From NCBI GenBank assembly GCA_964448105.1, contig CAYUVK010000060.1:1-29222 (forward strand): a DNA stretch of 29,222 nucleotides, in the 5' to 3' direction. This DNA comes from CAVQBP01 sp964448105. Lineage in GTDB: Bacteria; Bacteroidota; Ignavibacteria; Ignavibacteriales; Ignavibacteriaceae. This document shows positions 24,194-29,222 of the stretch, one piece after another. Below the pieces are notes generated by a model, which saw only the letters and a program-made list of their open reading frames with translations, was not told where the DNA came from and ran no database searches. Position numbers and translations under genes: made by a program. Numbering within the stretch: position 1 is the first letter of the stretch; each line of letters begins with the position of its first letter.

Positions 24194-24274
24194 ATTAATT
24201 AAGTTGCATAAAAACTCATTAACATATTGCTAAATATTAATTTATATTTTACTTTACAAATAAAAAAAATGGGA

Positions 24275-24304
24275 ATAATTGAACCTCATTCAATTATCTT
24301 TTTT
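24275..24304 (+). terminator. Terminator-like hairpin in the leader of the glycoside hydrolase-like gene
   Basis: ATAATTGAA (24275-24283) pairs perfectly with TTCAATTAT (24289-24297) around CCTCA and is followed by C and six T. It lies 24 nt upstream of the start codon at 24329 and 81 nt after another strong terminator, so it is not needed to end the upstream gene. It may be a transcription attenuator for the downstream gene, or simply a second-line terminator. Confidence 0.5.
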
Positions 24305-24328
24305 ACATAATAATAAAGTGGTGGTTAG

Positions 24329-26176
24329 ATGAAATTACCCGCAAAATTAATGTTATTTATAATTTTTTTAGGTTTTGCCGTGATAACTTATGCAGATGAT
24401 ATACATGTATGGGAAAAGCAGGAAATAACATTTACCGCGGAAAATCATTATTCAAATCCTTACACACAAGTTATAATATGGGTAGACCTTATCGGACCTG
24501 ATTTTAATAAGAGAATTTATGGATTTTGGGATGGAGGACAAATATTTCGTATTCGGCTAGTTGCTACTAAACCGGGTAATTGGACATGGAAAAGCGGATC
24601 AAACCAAAAAGATCCTGGATTAAATGATAAAACAGGTTCCTTTGATGTGATTAATTGGACTGAAGAAGAGAAGGATGAAAATCCGTTGAGGCACGGTTTT
24701 GTTCGTTCAACACCTAATCATCATGCTCTTGAGTATGCAGACGGTACTCCTTACCTCATTATTGGTGATACTTGGTATTCACTTGGAAGTAATCGTTTCC
24801 ATTGGTATGATGATAATAAAGAACGTCCTATTGGTCCAACAGCAGGATTTAAAGACTACGTACGATATAGAAAAGCACATGGATATAATTGGGTTAATAT
24901 GATTGCTGCATTTCCAAATTGGATGACTGATGGACGACCATGGCATCTTGTTATGGATGATTCTGCAAAAACTACGGTTCGTTCTGCATGGCTTGAATTT
25001 GGTACTGGTAGTGCAAAAAATATGGATAATGAGGGAGGACGCCCGTTCTATTTTCCAGGTAAAGTGCCTGGGTATGAGCAAGTCTTCCCAAATGTAGATA
25101 GTATTAATCCTGATTATTTTAAATATATCGACAGAAAGATAGACTACCTTAATGCAAATGGATTTATTCCTTTTATTGAAGTATCGCGCCGTGATGCCGG
25201 ACTTTGCTGGTATAAGTACTATGGCTGGCCCGATTCCTATGCTCGTTTTATCCAATATATTTGGTCACGCTACCAGGCAAATAATGTTGTACTAAGCCCG
25301 ATACATCTGGATATTATAGATGAAACCGTAAGTCCTGATGATTATACTGCGGCAATTCATGAAGTTGAAAAGAAATTTGGTCCGCCTCCTTTTGGTACAT
25401 TGCTTTCTGCAAATGCGAATCCTTCAACTCTTGAAAATTGGGGGGATAATTCATGGGTTACACTTCACCAGATTGGTAATATGCGGGAACATAATAATTA
25501 CTGGTATCTTACTGAAATATTTAACCTTAAAGATCCAAAACCTGCATTAAATGGCGAACCATACTATGCAGGGTACCGGGATGCCCGTGGTCCTGGTTCT
25601 GCTAATTATACACGGGGAGCTAAAGGCGGAACAGAACTGGATAATGAATTTGTACGCTCGTGTTTATACGGAAGCTTTCTCTCAGGCGGCCTTGCAGGAT
25701 TTGTTTATGGAGCCGAAGGAATTTGGGGAGCGGACATAGAACCATCTGCACCAGTGCACATGTGGGAGGCGTTTCAGTGGAATTCGGGTTCGCAAGTTAA
25801 ATATCTTAAAAATTTTGCTCTCTCTATTGGTACTCGGTACCAGGAATTAGTGCCGGGTGCAAATCTTGTTTCACCTAATAAAACACACGACATTTTAAGT
25901 TATGAGGGATGGGCTTACTGTGCACGTACAAATGATAAAAATATTTTTCTGGCTTATTTTGAAAGGGGTTGTCCTAAATCCCAAATCAGAGGAACAAGAA
26001 TAAATAGTTTATACCGTGCGCAATGGTTTAATCCTAGAAATGGAACATGGCAGGATGTTGGCAATGGTAATGTAGTAGCAAATAAAATTGGTATTATTGA
26101 ATTACCTGAATTTCCGGATGATAAAGATTGGGGACTTCGATTAATTTATGAACGTCAATTGCCTGGAATGCAATAA
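24329..26176 (+). CDS. Exported DUF5060/DUF4038 glycoside hydrolase-like protein
   Basis: Predicted secreted carbohydrate-active enzyme, 615 residues. The signal peptide is about 1-22 (ending 'VITYA'). An N-terminal Ig-like DUF5060 domain (about 24-108) contains 'VWEKQEITFTA' and 'KPGNWTWKSGS'. A TIM-barrel DUF4038-type domain (about 120-480) begins 'GFVRSTPNHHALEYADGTPY' and 'LIIGDTWYS'. It includes 'FIPFIEVSRRDAG' (279-291), 'SPIHLDIIDET' (323-333) and 'ALNGEPYYAG' (406-415), where Glu410 is the likely catalytic carboxylate. A C-terminal beta domain (about 500-608) follows, of the kind called putative collagen-binding in this family. DUF4038 enzymes include GH140 apiosidases, but the specificity here is unknown. 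GGTGG precedes the ATG. Arginine codons are mostly CGN, whereas most neighbours use AGA/AGG, a sign of possible transfer. No transporter or SusC/D-like gene is adjacent. Confidence 0.85.
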   Translation: MKLPAKLMLFIIFLGFAVITYADDIHVWEKQEITFTAENHYSNPYTQVIIWVDLIGPDFNKRIYGFWDGGQIFRIRLVATKPGNWTWKSGSNQKDPGLNDKTGSFDVINWTEEEKDENPLRHGFVRSTPNHHALEYADGTPYLIIGDTWYSLGSNRFHWYDDNKERPIGPTAGFKDYVRYRKAHGYNWVNMIAAFPNWMTDGRPWHLVMDDSAKTTVRSAWLEFGTGSAKNMDNEGGRPFYFPGKVPGYEQVFPNVDSINPDYFKYIDRKIDYLNANGFIPFIEVSRRDAGLCWYKYYGWPDSYARFIQYIWSRYQANNVVLSPIHLDIIDETVSPDDYTAAIHEVEKKFGPPPFGTLLSANANPSTLENWGDNSWVTLHQIGNMREHNNYWYLTEIFNLKDPKPALNGEPYYAGYRDARGPGSANYTRGAKGGTELDNEFVRSCLYGSFLSGGLAGFVYGAEGIWGADIEPSAPVHMWEAFQWNSGSQVKYLKNFALSIGTRYQELVPGANLVSPNKTHDILSYEGWAYCARTNDKNIFLAYFERGCPKSQIRGTRINSLYRAQWFNPRNGTWQDVGNGNVVANKIGIIELPEFPDDKDWGLRLIYERQLPGMQ

Positions 26177-26279
26177 TATTTTCTATAGTTATCTGCACTA
26201 AAGTTCATATTTATTTTGTGGTCGTTAAATTAAGTTTATAATTATATCTATAATTAAAATTTTGATTTGACTTAAAATA

Positions 26280-27431
26280 ATGGAAACTATTACTTACTCA
26301 ATAAAAAAGGATGATAAAAATTCTGAGGAATATTATAAGGATGTTCGTGCTTTTACCAAAGAAGTCTTATCGCAGGCAGAAAATTCGTTAAAGCCAATTG
26401 CTAAGGAATTTATAGATTATCTTCGTACCTACAAACTTGAAGAAATAAGGGAGATCGAAGAATATGTACTAGAACTCCTAAGTTTTGGCATACTCTGGCG
26501 TTCATATGCAAACAAAGCTTTAAAAGTTAAACGGGCACCATTTATTACACTTGCCAGGATGTCAGAATGGCGTAAAAAACATCAACAAGTAAAACCATTA
26601 ATTGATTTCATCAGGGGAATCTTATTTACTTTTTTCCTTCTTCCGAAAGTCCATAATCAAAGTCATCCTCCAATACCGAAATTAGAACAAATAGATCATG
26701 TTTGTAAATGGTTTGAAGCAACCGGGGAATTTAGAGAGCAGGCATTGCGTTTTATAAGATGGCGTGCGTTCTGGGGAAATTTATATTTCGAAGATTTATT
26801 AAAAAATTTTTATTCTATCGAGGAGTTTACAAATTGGTTTGAAGTTCGTTCGAAAGAGGCGCTGGGAAAGTATACTGAAAATGTTGAAAATTTTATTCAG
26901 AGATCTCAAAAATTTTACAGATGGCGGGAAGATCGAATTTCTTGTACGCGTACACGGCTTGAATATCATCTGAATATGGTTGGTGCCGAACTCATGAATC
27001 GTGCATTTAGATCCGAATATACCGGTACAAAAACAAAAGTTATACTTGTACCCGGGTGCATGCGCGGACGTCTGCCTGACAAATGTGAAGCAAAAAGAGT
27101 TAAAGAAGGATTAATATGTGAAGGCTGTTTGTCCAGCTGCCATGTTAATCAACTTCGTGAAATGGGGAAGAAACATAACTTTGAGGTGTATATTATTCCA
27201 CATGCCTCAGATCTTTCTCTATGGGGACCTGCTAAAGATAGACCCGCTAGAGGGGTAATAGCTTCAGCTTGTGTTACTACACTCGTAGAAGGAGGTTGGG
27301 AATTAAAAAGGTATGATGTACCAGCCCAGTGCGTCCTCCTTGATTATTGCGGCTGCAAAAAACATTGGCATCGTGACGGGATAACCACTGAATTAAATAT
27401 CCGTGAATTAAAGAGAATATTATCCAATTAA
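26280..27431 (+). CDS. DUF116 cysteine-rich protein with N-terminal extension
   Basis: 383-residue cytoplasmic protein. The C-terminal part (about 250-383) is a DUF116 domain: 'VILVPGCMRGRLPDKCEA' (254-271), 'ICEGCLSSCHVNQLREMGKK' (279-298), 'FEVYIIPHASDL' (301-312) and the final 'CVLLDYCGCKKHW' (351-363). Cysteines 260, 269, 280, 283, 287, 331, 351, 357 and 359 are well placed for metal or Fe-S binding. The function of DUF116 is not known to me. The first 240 residues are helical-looking, rich in Trp, Arg and Glu ('FIRWRAFWGNLYFEDLLKNF', 'SQKFYRWREDR'), with one hydrophobic stretch at about 108-122, and I do not recognise them. The ATG directly follows an AT-rich stretch without an evident ribosome site. 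Like the upstream gene it uses many CGT arginine codons. It lies 103 bp after the glycoside hydrolase-like gene with no terminator between, so co-transcription is possible. Confidence 0.85.
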   Translation: METITYSIKKDDKNSEEYYKDVRAFTKEVLSQAENSLKPIAKEFIDYLRTYKLEEIREIEEYVLELLSFGILWRSYANKALKVKRAPFITLARMSEWRKKHQQVKPLIDFIRGILFTFFLLPKVHNQSHPPIPKLEQIDHVCKWFEATGEFREQALRFIRWRAFWGNLYFEDLLKNFYSIEEFTNWFEVRSKEALGKYTENVENFIQRSQKFYRWREDRISCTRTRLEYHLNMVGAELMNRAFRSEYTGTKTKVILVPGCMRGRLPDKCEAKRVKEGLICEGCLSSCHVNQLREMGKKHNFEVYIIPHASDLSLWGPAKDRPARGVIASACVTTLVEGGWELKRYDVPAQCVLLDYCGCKKHWHRDGITTELNIRELKRILSN

Positions 27432-27653
27432 ATTATATCATTTCAATCCTCTATACTTTTTATGGTATTATTCTTCTCAATTAACTTACCTTCAAATAAT
27501 TAAAATTTACCTTCCGATTATTATAAAATAAATCATTATTTTTAAGTATTAGAATAAACAATGTTTGTTTAATATCTTAATATAAGGTCTGACTTAAAAT
27601 ACGGATTTTAAACATTCAATAATTAAAATAAATTTTAAAATGAGATATATAAT

Positions 27654-29222
27654 ATGAAAAGTCATATCGCAGAAGCACTTGATTATCATAGTCAAGGTCG
27701 AAAAGGGAAAATAGAAGTAATAGCCACAAAGCCATGCTTGACTTCCCGAGATTTATCACTCGCATATACACCGGGAGTTGCAGAACCATGCCGAGCAATC
27801 GCAAAAAATGAAGACGATGTTTATAAATATACTGCAAAAGGAAATTTAGTTGCGGTCATTTCTAATGGTACTGCTGTTTTAGGGCTTGGTGATATTGGTC
27901 CTTCTGCAGGAAAGCCTGTTATGGAGGGAAAAGCAGTATTATTTAAAAGATTTGCAGATATTGATGTTTTTGATATTGAATTAAAAAGTAAAGATCCCAA
28001 AGAAATAATTAGGGCTGTTCAACTATTGGAACCAACTTTCGGAGGAATAAACCTTGAAGATATTAAAGCTCCCGAATGTTTCGAAATTGAAGAGACTTTA
28101 AAAGCAACAATGAACATCCCGGTATTCCATGATGATCAACATGGTACAGCTATTATTTCTTGTGCAGCTTTAATAAATGCTGCTGAAATTGCCGGTAAAA
28201 AATTATCGGACTTGAAGATTGTGGTCAATGGAGCCGGTGCGGCAGCTATTTCATGCTGCAAGCTTTATATAAGTGCAGGTGCAAAAAAAGAAAATATAAT
28301 AATGTATGATTCCAAAGGATGTATTCATATTGGAAGAAAAGACTTAAATAAATACAAAATTGAATTTGCTTCAGAAAAGGATTTTGGAACTCTTGGTGAC
28401 GGGATGAAAGGAGCCGATGTATTTGTTGGACTTTCAATTGGTGGAGTTGTAAGCAAAGAAATGGTTAAAGGAATGGCTCCTAAGCCAATTGTTTTTGCAA
28501 TGGCAAACCCGGATCCCGAAATTACTTATGATGATGCAATATCAGTTAGAGATGATTTGATAATGGCGACTGGAAGAAGCGACTTTCCAAACCAGGTAAA
28601 TAATGTTTTAGGTTTTCCATTTATTTTTAGAGGAGCTTTGGACGTAAGAGCAACAGCAATTAATGAAGAGATGAAAATGGCAGCTGTTCGGGCATTGGCA
28701 GAATTAACAAAGAAAAAAGTTCCGGAAATGGTTATTAATGCTTATGGCGGGGAAGATTTTTCATTTGGAAAAGAATACATAATACCAAAACCTTTTGATC
28801 CTCGGGTTCTTTGGCACGTAGCTCCGGAAGTTGCAAAAGCAGCAATTAAAACCGGTGTTGCCAGAAAAAGTATCGAAGATTGGGTTGCTTATGAAGAAGA
28901 GTTAAAAGAAAGATTAGGATTGTCAAAAGAAGTTATTAGGGTTATGATTCATAAAGCACAAAAAAATCCTAAAATGGTTGTTTACCCCGAAGGTGAAGAA
29001 GAAAAAATAATTAGAGCTGCTCATGTTTGTTACTCAGAAAATATTGCAAAACCGGTTTTACTAGGCAACGAATCGAAAATAAAAAAGATGATAAAGCAAT
29101 TAGGATATAAACAATCCGAATTTATTGTTGAAGACCCTGAAACCAGTAGTAAAGCTGCAGTTTTTGCCGAAGACTATTACCAGGAACGACAACGAAAAGG
29201 AGTATCTTTAATTAAAGCCATA
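27654..29222 (+). CDS. maeB: NADP-type malic enzyme with phosphotransacetylase-like domain (partial, 3' end outside window)
   Basis: Oxidatively decarboxylates malate to pyruvate. The first 523 codons are present and the frame is open to the last base; full-length members are about 750 residues. The malic domain has 'DLSLAYTPGVAEPCRAIA' (33-50, catalytic Tyr38), 'LGLGDIGPSAGKPVMEGKAV' (76-95) and the metal-binding 'GGINLEDIKAPECFEIE' (130-146) and 'PVFHDDQHGTA' (156-166). The nucleotide domain has 'VVNGAGAAAIS' (190-200) and 'IMATGRSDFPNQVNN' (303-317). From about residue 430 ('IHKAQKNPKMVVYPEGEEEK') it enters the phosphotransacetylase-like domain that, in MaeB of other bacteria, has no known PTA activity and binds acetyl-CoA. 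NADP preference is inferred from the two-domain architecture. A 222-bp AT-rich gap without recognisable features precedes it. Confidence 0.95.
   Translation, partial: MKSHIAEALDYHSQGRKGKIEVIATKPCLTSRDLSLAYTPGVAEPCRAIAKNEDDVYKYTAKGNLVAVISNGTAVLGLGDIGPSAGKPVMEGKAVLFKRFADIDVFDIELKSKDPKEIIRAVQLLEPTFGGINLEDIKAPECFEIEETLKATMNIPVFHDDQHGTAIISCAALINAAEIAGKKLSDLKIVVNGAGAAAISCCKLYISAGAKKENIIMYDSKGCIHIGRKDLNKYKIEFASEKDFGTLGDGMKGADVFVGLSIGGVVSKEMVKGMAPKPIVFAMANPDPEITYDDAISVRDDLIMATGRSDFPNQVNNVLGFPFIFRGALDVRATAINEEMKMAAVRALAELTKKKVPEMVINAYGGEDFSFGKEYIIPKPFDPRVLWHVAPEVAKAAIKTGVARKSIEDWVAYEEELKERLGLSKEVIRVMIHKAQKNPKMVVYPEGEEEKIIRAAHVCYSENIAKPVLLGNESKIKKMIKQLGYKQSEFIVEDPETSSKAAVFAEDYYQERQRKGVSLIKAI

Noticed and set aside
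23932..24198. 88-codon plus-strand frame overlapping the end of the DUF6600 gene
   Set aside because: It arises from the purine-rich low-complexity tail read in another frame and runs into the terminator hairpin; nothing supports translation.
24779..25255. 158-codon minus-strand frame inside the glycoside hydrolase-like gene
   Set aside because: It lies wholly within a well-supported gene, and its translation has no recognisable domain; it is a shadow frame.
26268..26279. 12-mer TGACTTAAAATA upstream of the DUF116 gene, repeated at 27590-27601 upstream of maeB, considered as a shared promoter element
   Set aside because: Its distances to the two start codons are very different (0 and 52 nt), and it is AT-rich, so coincidence is likely.

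Overview
This is an AT-rich window from a bacterium. The codons are A/T-biased and many genes have recognisable Shine-Dalgarno sequences. The content fits the Bacteroidota-Chlorobiota-Ignavibacteriota (FCB) supergroup: a bacillithiol cysteine ligase BshC, split MacB-type permeases ending in 'DPxEALRYE', a DUF6600 secreted protein, and SPASM radical SAM and glycosyltransferase genes of the style common in that group. Ignavibacteria is my best guess. This is inference from gene content, not from a marker gene.

Layout. (1) 444-9039 (+) is a tripartite efflux locus: a TolC-like outer-membrane factor, a MacA-like periplasmic adaptor, one MacB-type ATPase, then four consecutive FtsX/MacB permeases, three of them closely related paralogues. 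(2) 9040-9292 is an intergenic stretch with dyads and a degenerate 8-nt tandem repeat. (3) 9293-14639 (+) holds core metabolism: a glutaryl-CoA-dehydrogenase-like flavoenzyme, IMP dehydrogenase (guaB), a GT4-type glycosyltransferase and purD, with hairpin terminators between units. (4) 14701-19525 (-) is a six-gene thiol/iron-sulfur/oxidative-stress block in transcription order bshC, rrf2 (IscR-like), iscS, a small unknown gene, an A-type Fe-S carrier and sodA. It converges on purD at a bidirectional terminator. (5) 19647-22789 (+), divergent from bshC, is a tightly overlapping trio: SPASM radical SAM protein, flippase-like integral membrane protein, membrane-bound GT2 glycosyltransferase. (6) 22923-26176 (+) carries two exported proteins: a Trp/Tyr-rich DUF6600 protein with a long Arg/Asn/Glu-rich tail, and a DUF5060/DUF4038 glycoside-hydrolase-like protein. 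(7) 26280-27431 (+) encodes a DUF116 protein. (8) 27654-29222 (+) is the 5' part of a malic enzyme with a phosphotransacetylase-like C-terminal domain, cut by the window end.

How the genes relate. The efflux genes should form one export machine in which a single ATPase serves several alternative permeases. The minus-strand block joins cysteine/sulfur handling (BshC, IscS), Fe-S delivery (A-type carrier), an Fe-S-type Rrf2 sensor and superoxide removal, so it reads as one redox and Fe-S homeostasis module. It has no IscU/NifU scaffold; that position holds a cysteine-free small protein of unknown function. The radical SAM, flippase-like and GT2 trio looks like an uncharacterised envelope-molecule pathway. 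No rRNA, tRNA, CRISPR array, transposase or phage gene was seen.
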